Below the pieces are notes generated by a model. That model was not told the DNA's origin and did not search any database. It saw only the letters and a program-made list of their open reading frames with translations. A stretch of DNA of 64,000 nucleotides from Dallia pectoralis. Its lineage: Eukaryota > Chordata > Actinopteri > Esociformes > Umbridae. The translations under genes were made by a program, and so were the position numbers. Within the stretch, counting starts at the first letter, position 1; the number at the start of each line of letters is the position of its first letter. Where the stretch lies: NCBI GenBank assembly GCA_029465975.1, contig CM055748.1:8018458-8082457 (forward strand). Reading direction: 5' to 3'. Positions 12,585 to 26,800 of this stretch are shown one piece after another.

Positions 12585-12775
12585 ATAATAATAATAATAA
12601 TATATATGTGAGATTACAATATGTGTCCTTGACCATAGTCAAGCACACATAATAATAATAATATATATGTGAGATTACAATATGTGTCCTTGACCATAGT
12701 CAAGCACACATAATAATATATATGTGAGATTACAATATGTGTCCTTGACCATAGTCAAGCACACATAATAATTAA
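12585..12775. repeat. Hairpin-bearing 55-61 bp tandem repeat
   Basis: Three copies (TGTGAG landmark at 12607, 12668 and 12723), each with an imperfect inverted repeat: arms ATGTGT..TTGAC and GTCAA..ACACAT around CATA. The copies are joined by (ATA)n and TATATA. A fourth copy lies at about 10766-10817 between units 4 and 5. These are probably pieces of the original target locus of the Helitron-like array. Confidence 0.75.
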
Positions 12776-12891
12776 AGCTTTTTAAATTAGCGCAATTTAG
12801 AAATGAATGCCGAGGCACATTACCAGAGTGATATTCTTTGAACTGCTTGTGGCAGTACGTTCTGTGAGAGATGTTTCTTTTCTTCTTACAG

Positions 12892-13080
12892 TGGCTTTCA
12901 AAAGTATTCACCCGCCTGGATTTCCCCACATTTTTTTGTGTTACAACATGATACCAAAGATGGTTAAGTTATTTAAAAGTCTGTAAAGTCAAAGTAAAAA
13001 ATACAATTGAGAAGTTCTAAATTCATTAGAAATTTTATAACAGCAAAAAAAGTATTCACCACTTTGCAATAACACGTCTA
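12892..13080. mobile_element. Tc1/mariner-like terminal fragment
   Basis: Starts ACAGTGGCTTTCAAAAGTAT followed by TCACCCGCCTGGATT and a TGTTACAAC block, the usual outer end of fish Tc1-like elements; AAAGTATTCACCAC recurs at 13051. No transposase codons follow, so only a decayed end remains. Confidence 0.6.
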
Positions 13081-15340
13081 AAAGGGATGTGGCGCTATCA
13101 ATTACATTGATCCAATATTTAGTATCGGAATCGGTTCGAAACTGGAAATGACTCTAGATCGGATATCACCCAAAAAAAACGAATAATCTGATAATCCGAT
13201 TAGCCTGTGATGTAAAGGCATTGAGCAACATGCCGTTACGAGAGCTGTGTAGTAACACAGCTATTCTAGCAGGACATTTAAATTGACTTTTTTAAGAAGA
13301 TGTTGTATATGTCCCACACAAATATATCCTTGCAAATATTCGTAACTAGTACATTAAGTAAGTGAACTATTGTGAAGCTCCCATTTTGTAAAGTGTCATC
13401 TGCACTGTATAGAGACCAAAGTGCACAGTCAAGAGTCACAACAAATCAAGGTGTCTAAATCACGATGTCTGGATCAATACAGTGACACAGCCAGTGCAAT
13501 ACATTTAGAAAAATACAGAAGCATTGGTCAGAATCTGTGGCTTACAGGGCTTTTCAATCATGGACACAAACCATATTAGGTGTGTTCCATGTTTGGAATC
13601 CTACATACCCCTAGTAGAAGAGTGGATAGAAAATACGTCAACACACCATTACAGCATTGTCTAAGCGCCTTGCTCTCTGATTGGCTGCGAACACGCATCT
13701 CATTATAGTCGTCCTACGTTTTCTTCAATGAGTTTTGTGGTAATGGGAGCAGATGCACCCATCCACTCGGAGCACGGAGCAGTTAACAGTTGTTAAGCCA
13801 ATTGCACATTCTGATGAGGAGACGGGGGATTCTCCAGAGCAGGAACCTGGCAAAAAGAAACTCGGGCTTCGCCGAACGACGGGGAGGCATGCAAAAGCAA
13901 TTAGGGGGCACAACAGGCGAGGATGAAGGGAGAGAGTGGAAGAGCAAGCGACGGAGACAGACCGCATGTCCTTAAAATAGCTCTGGATCTAGGGAGGGCT
14001 GTAGGGCTTTTCCTGTGTGAGATTTCATTATGCAGCTGTCTCTGGCTTGCTGGCAATGGCCGTGTTCACAGGATTAAATTAAGTTGCCTACCGTGGTCAT
14101 AAAAAACACAGAGAATGTCCTCGGGCTCTTTTGACACAGTGTTTATTTGAAGAGTGCACTGACATGCACACCAGTATTGGTGCAGGGTCTGTATACTGGG
14201 CTGTAATACAGAGGAGGAGGGTAAACGCTAAGGTTGTGATACGTATACACACACACACACACGCGCACACACACACACACACGTTCGACATGCTTACGGT
14301 AATGGGAGAATGCACAGAGAGTGCACGGGCACACCCAGTCAAGCTTAGCTAATACCGGTCCTGCAGGCCCGGAGCTAGATACAGATATTGAGTAGGACAG
14401 ACAGAGCAATAAGGCCTAGAGGGTTTACATCTGTACGCAACCGAACGCAAAATGTGTGCATGCATGACTGTAAGTTAATATGGATCTTCAGTATTACTGT
14501 ATATCAATAGTATATTGGAATAATGTATCATTACTGTGTGAGCACAATGTGTGAATTGTAAATGGTTGTGGGTTTGATTACTGCTGTGGCCACCCATATG
14601 CAAACTGCCTCCTCACATTGCTTAGAATGTTGTTGCCTGCTAATTAGCAACATTTTTATTAAGCTAACCAGTTTTGGCCAGTTAAATGTTTAACTCACGA
14701 CTTGTAGAACTACTGAACGCCTTGTTTAATAAAAAAAAACGTTTGATGATTTATAGCGTGGTTTCACCTTCCTAATATAAGAACATAACTTTTGAGGTAA
14801 AGTTGTTTCAATATTTTCTTTTCCACAAAAACACGAGTCAATTATTGACACTCGTGCATTTTGTACACCAACAAAACAGCACTGTTTTTACTCCTAAAAT
14901 TTTTAATGATGTCACCGCACCGCTTGGATTTACCCTCATTGATCCAGTGTTCGCCATCTCCATTTAGCCACCACCGGTTCTGTGCCGCCTCTCCAGAGTC
15001 CAGGAAGACTCCAAGTCTTAGTGGACATGAATGGTGCATGAATTGCCCCTGTTTCCAATGTTTAGTGAGGTACTTAACCAGCAGGTTTCTCTACCGTATC
15101 TGTCATTGATCCATTTCATGTTCTGAGTGATAGGCTTACCAGACAGACCCGTTTTCCCATGTAGAGTCTGTGGGAAATTATAATTTAGTTTTTTGGTGGA
15201 GTATGCCATGAAATTGACCATCTTAATGCATGGATTCATGAATAGAATATGCATGAATATTATCAGAAAATTGTAGGTAATATAAGAAGCTTCAATGAAT
15301 TCTGAATGCCATATTTTTTTACGTAATACTGCATGACCCA
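13081..15340. other. Unassigned intergenic DNA with a CA repeat
   Basis: Holds a (CA)n microsatellite at 14247-14282 interrupted by CGCG. A stretch at 13110-13210 (GTATCGGAATCGG and inverted-looking GATAATCCGAT words) resembles an old hAT-type fish repeat. No exon was recognised. Confidence 0.4.
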
Positions 15341-15349
15341 ACTGTAAGA

Positions 15350-15800
15350 AAGAGAGGGTTGGGAAATGTCTAGGTCAAAGCCCGGACCTCAATCCCTTTT
15401 AAATGTTTCAGGCGGTTAAATGTTTCAGCAAGAAAGCCATCAAACATGACACAGTTGAGGCAATGCTTTAAAGAAATGTTGGCAAAAAAATTATTGCAGT
15501 TGACATTGACAAGAAATAGGTGCATTAACTAATTTCGCCAGTGGACGACACCTGCTCTTGCACCTAGGATGTATTTTTACTGTGCTTTGATAACACATTT
15601 CTGTTGATTATGAATACTTATGTAATTACCTTTTTATGAATTTCCTAACATGTTCCGAAAAAAACTGTATTTGCCTGAACATTTGCTCGAACATATTGCT
15701 TAAATATTGTGTGTAGTTTGATGAGGGGAAAATTTAATTTAATCAATTTTAGAATAAGGTTGTTAAGTGAAGAGGTCTGACCACTTTCCGAATTCACTGT
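15350..15800 (+). mobile_element. Tc1/mariner-like 3' remnant
   Basis: AAAGCCCGGACCTCAATCCC at 15378 corresponds to the S-P-D-L-N-P region of a Tc1 transposase. The following sequence resembles the C-terminal and 3'-terminal part of such elements, ending near GGTCTGACCACTTTCC and ACTGTG. It carries stops and deletions and is non-functional. Confidence 0.5.
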
Positions 15801-17640
15801 GTTTGTGTAACTGAGTGTTTTATTGCAATCAATATGCCTGGCTTTTGTCGTTACAGTAAATCTGAATTGTATTCAATTGGGTTACCTGGTAAAATAAAAC
15901 ATACTAGCTGTGCCTCTATATTAGCTTTTAATATGAATTGTTTGGGTCACCAGCGCACATGGTTATCATGTTTCGTGTTGGCTACAGTGCATGTGTTAGT
16001 GCAGTAGTCTATTGCTTTATTTTTATTCTGTATATGATAAAGGTACTGTTCATTTCCACAGTATTTTGAGTTGGCACATATACCCATGACTCTGGCTATA
16101 CCAGGAGGTTGTATCACTCAATAACATCCCACATAGTAAACAAGGGCCATGCAGCTGGTGTATCTCTGTTCCTCATCTCTCTGCTCTTTCTACTGAAGAT
16201 AAAAGGAAAACCTGTCTATTTATGGTCTAACTGCTTCTCCTGGCTTCTATAAACTGAGATCGAGTCTGATCTGTGTCTTAGTCAAAAGAGTCGGGACTAA
16301 TGCTTTAATCTATCCTGGGAGTGAACAGAGCGACGCTCACATGTAAACATAAATACACATTCATTTCTGAAATTGACACTTAATGTAACCCACATGGATA
16401 AACACAATCAAATTCATTGCTCTTTTTTAATATACGCTGGTTCCATTTTATGCTTACAAACATTATAGCCTACAATAAATGTAAGTACCCTAATCAAATA
16501 ATGGAAAAAGAGGTCACGCCACATTAAACTTTTGGAGTTGTATTTTTGAGAACTGGAGTTTCTTATTTGTACTGAGAATATTGTCTTTTGGCTTTTCTCG
16601 TTTGTATGTATCTTTAATGCACATATACTGTAGTTTTCACTGGATATATCGTTCCTGAGGTGTGTATGCCCACATCAGAGGAACACAGACGAGAGTTCCA
16701 GGCTACATTTCTAAGATTTCCGCCTTCCATCCGTCAACACACTTCAGGGACTTCATTTGCACTCTGATGACAATCCCTCAGGATGCAAATATGTTTGTAC
16801 ACTCCTCGAGTAAAAACTACAAAGACAGAAAGAACATTGCTCATTTGCAATCCCTTGCCACGAAAAAATCTGTAAAAGAATGAAAGAGGTGAGTGAATGG
16901 GAGAACAAAAGAACTGTTGGATTTTTACAAAATAGCTAAAATAAATACAGACCAAGAAGAAGCTTAAACAAATACAAGAAAAAAGTATCATACTTCCCCC
17001 CTACTCAATCTGAGACTTCTAGATAAGAATCTCCGAACTCCGGACCTTTGATTAACCTCACAGGCCCCCAAGCCGCCATAAGGAGACGCTAGAACACTAC
17101 AAGGCCAGACAGCCATATTGCATTTCTGACCCCACGCACCTGGGCAATGCTGGCCAGTCTTACCCACCCTCCCTGGAACCCCTTAATTAATCCAATAGCA
17201 GCATTTATCCCTGTTCTTGCAATGCCACTTTGTATATATATATATATTTTAACTTTTTGAACCAAATTCTGTAAACTAAGAAAAACAAATAGTGTACGGC
17301 TAATGACTAAAAACAAACATTACATTTCTGCCAATTAATTGTGAAAATGTATTATGTAAATACATGAAAAATAAATAACACATGACAATACATTAGTTTT
17401 AAATAAAAAATGAAATTATCAAAAGATAAGACCCAGACAGTGAGCTACATTCTCTCTTTCTGGGTAAAACATTGTGCGGTAATGGAACAAATGTATTTAT
17501 TTCCTATCAACATAGCCTACTGTAGTTCCAATATGTCTCACGTTTTTTTAGAGACAATAAACACTGGCTTTTTGATTATAATGAAACAAGGCTCACGGAT
17601 GTCTATGATTTCTTTTTTTACAGAGTTGGGTGGTGACTTC
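15801..17640. other. Unassigned DNA upstream of pcp4
   Basis: AT-rich, with no recognisable exon or repeat family. Any distal pcp4 enhancer here cannot be recognised without alignment to other fish. Confidence 0.4.
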
Positions 17641-17668
17641 GGAGAGGAATAATGCCCACGGCATTCCT

Positions 17669-17720
17669 ATTGGTTAAGTGGGAAAGTGATGACACTGAGT
17701 TCCACTTAATACTTTATAAA
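17669..17720 (+). promoter_or_regulatory. pcp4: pcp4 core promoter: inverted CCAAT and TATA box
   Basis: A TATA box (TTTATAAA, 17713-17720) lies about 100 nt before the start codon, with an inverted CCAAT (ATTGG, 17669-17673) about 40 nt further upstream. Transcription would start near 17745-17750, giving a 5' UTR of roughly 75 nt. Motifs and spacing are seen; their use is inferred. Confidence 0.65.
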
Positions 17721-17822
17721 GCCTCTCTTTCTCTGTAGTGACACTGAGGAACACACTGCTGGCTCCTGATAGGCGAACTCAGTCGTTGGAAACCGAGATT
17801 ACCACCACCACCACTGTACATC

Positions 17823-17831
17823 ATGAGTGAG
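17823..17831 (+). CDS. pcp4: pcp4 coding exon 1 (M-S-E only)
   Basis: ATGAGTGAG followed directly by the donor GTAGGA at 17832. Only three codons are coded before a phase-0 intron, as in mammalian PCP4, whose first exon also ends after Met-Ser-Glu. The TATA box upstream and the match of the joined product fix this start. Confidence 0.9.
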
Positions 17832-20800
17832 GTAGGACACTGTTCATGTTAAGACATAATGTGTGTGGGCATAGATGTGCAGAAGACTTTATACATTAGG
17901 AGTGAAACGGTGCCGAATATCCTCGATGCACCGTTTGAAAAATGAAATGCATGCTCCATATAGGAAGGATTGCAATGGACTTGTATGTTATGGGTAGATT
18001 GAATCAACTGATGCTGCAGCTGGGGAGTCCTGATTCACGCTTCTGAGTTGAATGCGGCAGCATCCGTGTAGCGCGGCGACGCTCCGTTTAATTCGCGGTG
18101 CGTCTTTTACGCGCATTGGATCATCTGCGGTTTCTGAACATTTTAAGCCGACTTACAAGTTCCGACATTATTTATTGGTTTTGAGTTGCAATGAGGCATC
18201 AAACCCCTTGTGTATGCATTAGAGTAGGTTTTAAGGACTTTATTGCCTATTGATATTTATTAAGAATATGTGATATTGTAGTTGGGGACTGTAACGTGCC
18301 CTGGAAAGGTGCATTAGAAATTAAATATAATTATGGTGTCAGGAGTATTCTGATCATTTCCAGTGTTTAGTTCATAGAAGGTTAATATATATTATATAAT
18401 TTAGGTCTAATCTAGTATAGTCTAATGAATATGAACTTTAATACACTGGTCCCTCACCATAAATTATAATGGTCATTATAAAGCCCTTAAGGAAAACATT
18501 TCCATCTATAGCTTGTCATTAATTCTGCAATCATCTTGCAATTAATTTGAGAACTGAACATCTTTGAATCTTTTTTGTTCATTTCTTTGGACTGGGGGTC
18601 TAACTTATGTTTTGTAATTAGTTATAAAACCATCTGTACTTTCAATAACAGCTATTAACCAGCTCGGTTCCAACAAGAGCCGTACCGCAATTATGATTTG
18701 TAAGGTGATGAATTACATAAATTTGCCTAGTCCAGCTTTTCACATCACACTAAAAGTAAGGTGAGAAAGAATATACATGTTGATTTATTGAAAGCTTTGC
18801 GGCAATGACACGCAGAAAAGGCTCCTTGTTTGATAGACAAAATAAAGTAAGTAATAATTTAAGACAACTGTTATTTGGTAAGGGCGGCGAGGGGGGACAT
18901 AATTTGAATACATTTGAATAACTGCTCAGACTCATGCAGAGCTAAGTTCTCAATCAGTCAGCAGCCTCTCCCCCTCCAAGCTTGACATGAAGCCAGTAAT
19001 TGAAGCAGAGCTGCCTCACCGTTCTAGATGGATGAGTCTGGCACGGGCCAGCAATGCACCATTCCTTTTCCTCTTCTCTCATTGTACACTGTATACTTCC
19101 TCCTGAGAACAGTTTGGAAACGCACAAGTCCGGGCAATCATTTTACGTGTGTGAATGGCGGTCGGAAAATACGTTTATTTTCATGTATATGTATATATGT
19201 TTTTTTCATGACTCAACATTAAGTTGTCAGAAGTTAGACATTCCGCGGAATATCTTAAATGTCGAAAGCTTTAAATTTGTCAAAAATAATAATACGCCGC
19301 TGATCATAAAAACTAGCATTCTCGTGGGTGTTGGGGTGTATTATTGGTAAAGGGTGATAAAGCTTTCCCATTACTCTATACAGAAACACTTTCTACTGAC
19401 ACTAAAACACCCATTGGCATCAGTGTAAATTAATATATTGTTATCCAACGAAGACTTCCGAAGCCTCTGAAACCGGGTTGTGAAGCCATATGCAGTATCT
19501 AGAGATATTAATCATGCCAATGCATCCTTTATAACCCCTGAAAGCATTTTGCTGTGCCCATGCTGACCCCTGTCCACTGTCGATGGCGCCTGCGATGTGC
19601 ACGTTAGCGTTGGAACTGGACCTTGGAGCTGTGGAAGAAGGTCACCTAGTCCAATGAGTCCAGGTTTGGTTTTACATGATCTGGGCGGTGTGTATGTGTG
19701 TGTGTCATTTACCTGGGGAAGGGATGGCACCAGGATGCATTGTGGGAAGACAACGTGCCGGTTGAGGGAGTGTGATGCTCTGGGCAACGTTCTGCTGGGT
19801 TACCCTGGGGTATAGGCGTTCATGTGGATGTCAATTTGATATATGCCACCTACCTAAGATGGTTGCAGACCACGTACACCTTTCCATGGCATTGGTACTT
19901 CTGGTTGGGGTCAGAACAAAGTCCTTGTGTGTGTAAACAGATTTGGAGAAATAAACGGTGTCAACTATCAGCAGTATAATGCCCCCTGCCACACTGCACA
20001 CATTTTTTGGAATATCATGGAGAGTTCCAGATCTTAATCCGATTGAGCATCTGTGGGATGAGCTGGACCAACAAGTCCGATCCTCGGTGACTCCAACTCG
20101 CAACTTACAGGACTTGGACAAGGATCTGCTGCTAATGTCTTGGGACCAGATACCCCAGGTCACCTCCAGTGGTGTTTTAGAGTCCGCGCCTCGACGGTTC
20201 GGTGCTGTTTTGGCTTCACACGGAGGACTAACAACGTATTTGTTATAAAGTTTTGGCTCCTTAGTCTACGGTATATCTAAAGTTCATGCAGACTGTGTTC
20301 AGAAGTTGTGGTGAGACCTTAATACAATTCTGTTATTCCTAACAAAAAATGAATAAACAAATACCCGGTCATTTAAATATGACTACATTTACCCAGATCA
20401 TTTAAAAATGAGCCGTGAAAGAATTTACAATGCCTGTTTGTGTAGATTTCTAGATTAGATTTTGTGGCATAACATATTCCTTACAAATGACAAATTAATT
20501 TTCCCAAAATAATGATATATCAATATTTAGAGTGAAATAATTAACTATATACTATATATATGATGCTTACACAATAACCAGTAGCTAGCTTGGCAACCTA
20601 TGGTTTTACTACATGTGGAGTTCGGAATTCCCTTTGTTATAATCTCTCCTTCCTGTGTGGATGCTTTTGATCAACAGGAAGCTGTTAGTGCACAGAAAGG
20701 TAGCTCTAAAATATTAATGAGTGGTTGAATGCTAGATACCTATGCTGGCACCATATGTGTCTTTCCTATCCCCTCACATATGCTCCGCACCAATTATTGC

Positions 20801-23800
20801 CATACAATATTACATTTTGAGTTTCATTGTATTCAGCTAAAATAACAATATGATTCAGAAATGTATATAGAGATTAAAGATAAATACTATTATATTTTCT
20901 AAAATAGTGGTCATTTAATGTTTTATTTTGTCATTGTTTGCTATTTGTTTTAATTTCTGTCACCAAACTGCATCCAAGTAAGGTTTGTAAGTAGCCAAAG
21001 AGCTCCTATGGATATGTTCAATGAACACCCGTACATAGTAATTGTCTACACAAAACATTGTTTTAAATAATAGCAGTTGATTACAGTTTTTGTTATCAGG
21101 TGTAGTGGATTGCATTAGATGTTTGTCCTTATGTGTGGGATTATCAATTCTATAGAGATTATTTTACAGATAAGTGCACTTTTAAATTAATAATTAATCG
21201 CAACATATTGCAATGTACTGACTACATCAACCCAAGAATGCTTATGTTTTCGCCATCATGCTACATGTATGTTATAATATCAGACCCTCCCCTCCCTATA
21301 GCAGACTACAGTTTATTCCGTTTTGGCACAAATACATGCAACGTTTCAGAGCAGTTCTGTAGTCTTTAAAGCAAAAACGAATTTATTCGTAGTTATCCGC
21401 ATGCGCCACCTACATGCACCACCTACATGCACCACCTACATGCACCACCTACATGCACCACCTACATGCACCACCTACATGCACCACCTACATGCACCAC
21501 CTACATGCACCACCTACATGCACCACCTACATGCACCACCTACATGAATCACCTACATGAATCACCTACATGCACCACCTACATGCACCACCTACATGCA
21601 CCACCTACATGCACCACCTACATGAATCACCTACATGAATCACCTACATGCACCACCTACATGCACCACCTACATGCACCACCTACATGCACAACCTACA
21701 TGCACCACCTACATGCACCACCTACATGCACCACCTACATGGATCCCCTACATGCATCACCTACATGCATCACCTACATGAATCACCTACATGCAGCACC
21801 TACATGGATCACCTACATGCACCACCTACATGCACCACCTACATGCACCACCTACATGCACCACCTACATGCACCACCTACATGAATCACCTACATGAAT
21901 CACCTACATGCATGTCTTACATGCACCACCTACATGCAACACCTACATGCACAACCTACATGCACCACCATAATGGATCACCTACATGCACAGACTACAT
22001 GCACCACCATAATGGATCACCTACATGCACAGACTACATGCACCACCTACAGGCACCACCTACATGAATCACCTACATGAATCACCTACATGCATGTCTT
22101 ACATGCACCACCTACATGCACCACCTACATGCACCACCTACATGCACCACCTACATGAATCACCTACATGAATCACCTACATGCATGTCTTACATGCACC
22201 ACCTACATGCACCACCTACATGCACAACCTACATGCACCACCTACATGCACCACCTACATGGATCACCTACATGCACAGACTACATGCACCACCTACATG
22301 CACCACCTACATGAATCACCTACATGAATCACCTACATGCATGTCTTACATGCACCACCTACATGCACCACCTACATGCACCACCTACATGCACCACCTA
22401 CATGAATCACCTACATGAATCACCTACATGCATGTCTTACATGCACCACCTACATGCACCACCTACATGCACAACCTACATGCACCACCTACATGCACCA
22501 CCTACATGGATCACCTACATGCAACACCTACATGCACCACCTACATGCACAGCCTACATGCACCACACCGGGCAAACTGAGAAACCTCCCTTCTCTAATT
22601 AGACAAAACATTTAGATAGGCGTCTTTAAATGTACAAATCTTGCCTCCTGTTTAAGGCACTGAAGTCATGCTGTCTTCAAATCATTCAGAAACATTGTCG
22701 TGGCCCAAAATGTCATGTACTCTTTTAATCCTCACCAAGCCCAGTCAGAAGAGGACTGGCCACCCATCAGAGTCTGAGCTGCTTGCTCTAAGGGGTTTCA
22801 GGCTGGGTGTCTGTAAAAGCTCTTTGTAACTGCTAATGTAAAAACGTCTTAAAAAATAGATTTGTTCGACTGAAAACCTTAGAACTAAGTCAATATCCTC
22901 AGCATGATTCTATTACGAAAACAAGCAGAACATTCTCAGGAGTGGTGAGATGCTAATTCTTTTTGACCGTTTCTCAGAGCCAGTATTCCCAGATTAAAAG
23001 GGATTGATTATTACTGTTGAATTGCTTCGGTGATGCAATTTACCCAGATTATTGAAATCTTTCAAATTCTTAACATAGATTGAAAAGTAAATTCTTTGTG
23101 TCAATTCCAGATTTTGTGGCTGACATAACAATTTTTATCCTGTCTTTAGATTTCACACACACCAAGATAATAATAGATAGATTGTGTCTAAAGGCCTATG
23201 GTGTTACTGTTTGTTGGATTGCAGGCGGAAACTGACATTTTAAAGTAATGGTATGTTTAAACTGATTCAGATGCAAGCTCTGAATTATAGTAGACTTATT
23301 CACTTTAATGAAGGGCCGTGAAGGGAATTAGTTGGAAATGCAAGCACGGGTTGACGGCAAAGGAATTGGTCATACACTTTCGTATACAAATGAGCAAAAA
23401 TCACCCGCAGTTATCTGCAGTTAATGTTGCATGTTAATGTTTTAAATAATCATTGAAACATTAACTGACATATTTCCCATGTACACATTCTCGCCAGTCT
23501 GTCTATTAGTTTGCAATGACTTTTAGTCTCCTTCTACTTGCTTTAAACACTTGCAGCACTACACTTCCAAGTTCCAACCCTGAATTCCCCTAGACTAGAA
23601 GGTACCTTATTTGTTTTTCTTTCCGGTAAGGGAAGACGAGGAGAAGACATGTCTTGTTTCGAGGAAGGATTCTACACTGAGCCCCTTTAATCTCGCTTTT
23701 TTAAGAAAAAAAAATCGCGCTGCTCGCTAGCCACTGATCAACCATGCATGGGCTGTGTTATACTGGAATGTCTTTCATGTTGTCTGCGCAATAAATGTTG

Positions 23801-26800
23801 GTTCCATTCTATAACTTTCCTTTTTTGTCCACTAAAGGTATCATCTTAAAACATTTAGCATAAACTAGAAAAACAGACAAAAAATAATTTTATAGCAACA
23901 ATTCTTACCTAATTTATAACCCGAACTAGACAAATTGAATTATAAATTCAAAAGTGCTGATACTTGTTGTTGATATATGTTTAACGATTAGTTTTGTTCA
24001 CAAATGGTATTCGTCTGCACCTATTTCCTGCCTCAGGGCACGTAAAAAAATGAAACAAAGATTCATCATGTCAGAACTTTTTCCATCTTTATTGTGACCA
24101 TCTATAACATGAACAGCTCAAATGAAAAACAAACTGAAATCTTTGAGGGGGGAAAATAAAAACCTTACAATAACCTGGTTGCAGAACAGGGCATACCCTC
24201 TTATAACTGGGGTTGTGGCTGTGTTCAGAATTAACCAAGCACATTCAAACGCATGTTAAATAGAAGTCATTACACACCTGCCATCATTATAAGTGACCCT
24301 GAATAATAACAAATGAAGGTCAGCTGTGCCAGTAAGATTTTACTGACATTTTTCTAGTTGCATCTCAGACCACGATCCGCGGAGAGCTTCCAAAGCATCA
24401 GAGGGATCGCATTGTTGAAAGGTCAAGAGAAGTGCACAAAAGAATTTACAAAGCATTAGATATACCATGGGACACATTGGAGAAAATATGTCACAACAGA
24501 GACATTACCAAGAACTGGACGTCCCTCCAAAATTGATTAAAAGACGATAAGAAAACTGGTCAGGGAGGCTTCCAAGAGGCCCACTGCAACAGTAAAGAAG
24601 CTGCAGGAATTTCTAACAAGTTTTGGCTGTGTACTAAATTTGACAACAATCTCCCGAATTCTTCATATGTTTGTGCTATGGGATAGGATGGCAAGACTCA
24701 AGCCTTTTCTTTTAAGGAAATACCTCCAAGTTTGCAAAAACAACCATCAAGTCTCCCAAAAACATGTGGGCAAATGTGTTATGGTCTGATGATACCAAGG
24801 TCGAACTTTTTGGCCATAACTCCAAAAGGTATGTTTGGCGCAAAAACAACACTGCACGTCACCCAAAGGACACCATAGCCACATTAAAGCATGGTGGTGG
24901 CCGCATCATGCTTTGGGGCTGTTTTTCTTCAGCTGTAACCGGCCTTAGTCAAGGTGGAAGGATGTATGAACAGTTCCAAATACCATGCAATTTTGGCAAA
25001 AATCCTTCAGGTAAGAAGAGAAAGTTTACCTTTGAGCACTGCAACGACAGAAAAACCTGGTGTGTAGACTTTTTATATCCACTGTAAGAGGATGTAATGT
25101 AGCAAAATAAAATCCTAAATGCTTTTGGTAATTTGGTATTTGGTAATTACAAAAATTGCTTTGAGGTGTCAACTGTGTGTACCTATCGCAATGAGATAAA
25201 ACCTTTAGTCTGAATTAAAACATTTTGTAAAAGAATTATGAAAAAACAATGCTCGAAAAAGAGATATGCACTAGGACTTATTCAGAAGACAATAATTGAA
25301 TGCAAAAAATAACATTGAGAATGTATGTTATATTAGACCAAAGCATACAGTCTGTCGTCGAGGGAAACATAAACATTTGCCTTTCTTTCCCCTCAGAGTG
25401 TAGGTATGCCTAGTTAATTCTGTAGTCAGCAGCAACCCTGTGGACACTTGCTACTTGTCTCCACACATTTGGAGCAGGGAAAAGCACAGAACATGGAGAC
25501 AGAGCAAGTACTACACAGAACAAAACACATTGTGGGAAAACAGGAACACTAAACCTGCGCTTTTCCTGGCACTCTTCTATTATATGTCTTGAGGCATACT
25601 GAACTACATTCTGGGGTCCGGGGCCGTTGTTGAGGTTACTGTCTTTGAAGACAAGCACACTTAATAGTTTTCTAGCTCTTTCCAACTCTGGAGCCTTTTA
25701 TCTCGGTGTTATAGCACTGGATATAGCTGCACCTTGTTGGGGCTGACAGGGCAAGCTATAGTCAAGAGTAGAGATGTGCCGATCCCATCATAATCCGCTC
25801 AATAATTCTATTGGTTTGTTACATGTGAGACTCTTATATACTTATGATTGTAAAACCTGGAAGTGCTTTTTAGAAAATTGTTAATTAAGGATAAAAACGT
25901 CATCAGTTTACAACGATCGTGACAGATAAAATGGCCAAGCTCATTACTTATTATTATAAACCTTCAATATGCTAATAAATGCATTTCTGCCAGCTACTTT
26001 TAGTTTAGTAGTAGGGCTGGCCCAAAAAGTTTTTTACAGGTTTTGAATACTCCTTAATAATTCCAAACGAGTATTCGAATACTAGTTCTCAACAACTAAA
26101 TTAAAACCTCTAAACAATTAATGTTTCATAATAAAACGCTGTATTAATAATGTATAGCCTACCGTTGATTACACTAATCAATCTTCATTGCGTGACTATA
26201 CTTAAAGTGAACTAAGACGCCGTTCAGACATGGGATTGACACTGGATTAAGTTGTGCGATGTTTAAACATATTACATAACAACGTCAGTTGTTAACAACA
26301 ACACTTCTAGCTATACAGACAAATAAGTTTGGTAAAAAACGTTCGTACACTATACTAACTACTAATACTAACTTTACTCACCCACACCTTCACTTATGCC
26401 AATTTTTCACAGTGGATCTTTCTCACCTGCACTGCTGTCATAACCGTTAACACTCTTGAATTACTCTATTTGCTCGGACATGCTAAAATGCTCTTCTTCC
26501 CAAAACCACGGTCATATAAGTTGTGCACACTAATGACCTACCTGCTAGAAACACTTTATCCTTTTTACACCATCTTTTTATACACTCCTTTGTATTTTAT
26601 ACAGTTGTTATTGACATATACTGCTCAACTGACCTACTTGGCCTACCAGGTAAAATAAAGGTTGAATACAAAAACCTTCTAATACATTATTGCCTCCGTT
26701 GGGGAACAAATAATTCAGAAACCTTTAAAGGGAAGCTCATCTGCTTGTCGTCCTCACCATCTTAACTTTGACATCATAACCAACTTCACCGGGCAAATGC

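Noticed and set aside
13790..13975. Small Arg/Gly-rich frame near 13.8 kb
   Set aside because: Short, no homology recognised, and no nearby splice sites that would make it an exon of a known neighbour gene.
21405..22567. Possible CRISPR-like array
   Set aside because: Units are 13 bp in direct tandem with no unique spacers, and the genome is a vertebrate one.
21427..22615. His/Pro/Thr/Cys-rich frames up to 152 codons
   Set aside because: All three + frames of the 13-bp repeat read the same peptide cycle, which shows it is repeat and not coding sequence.
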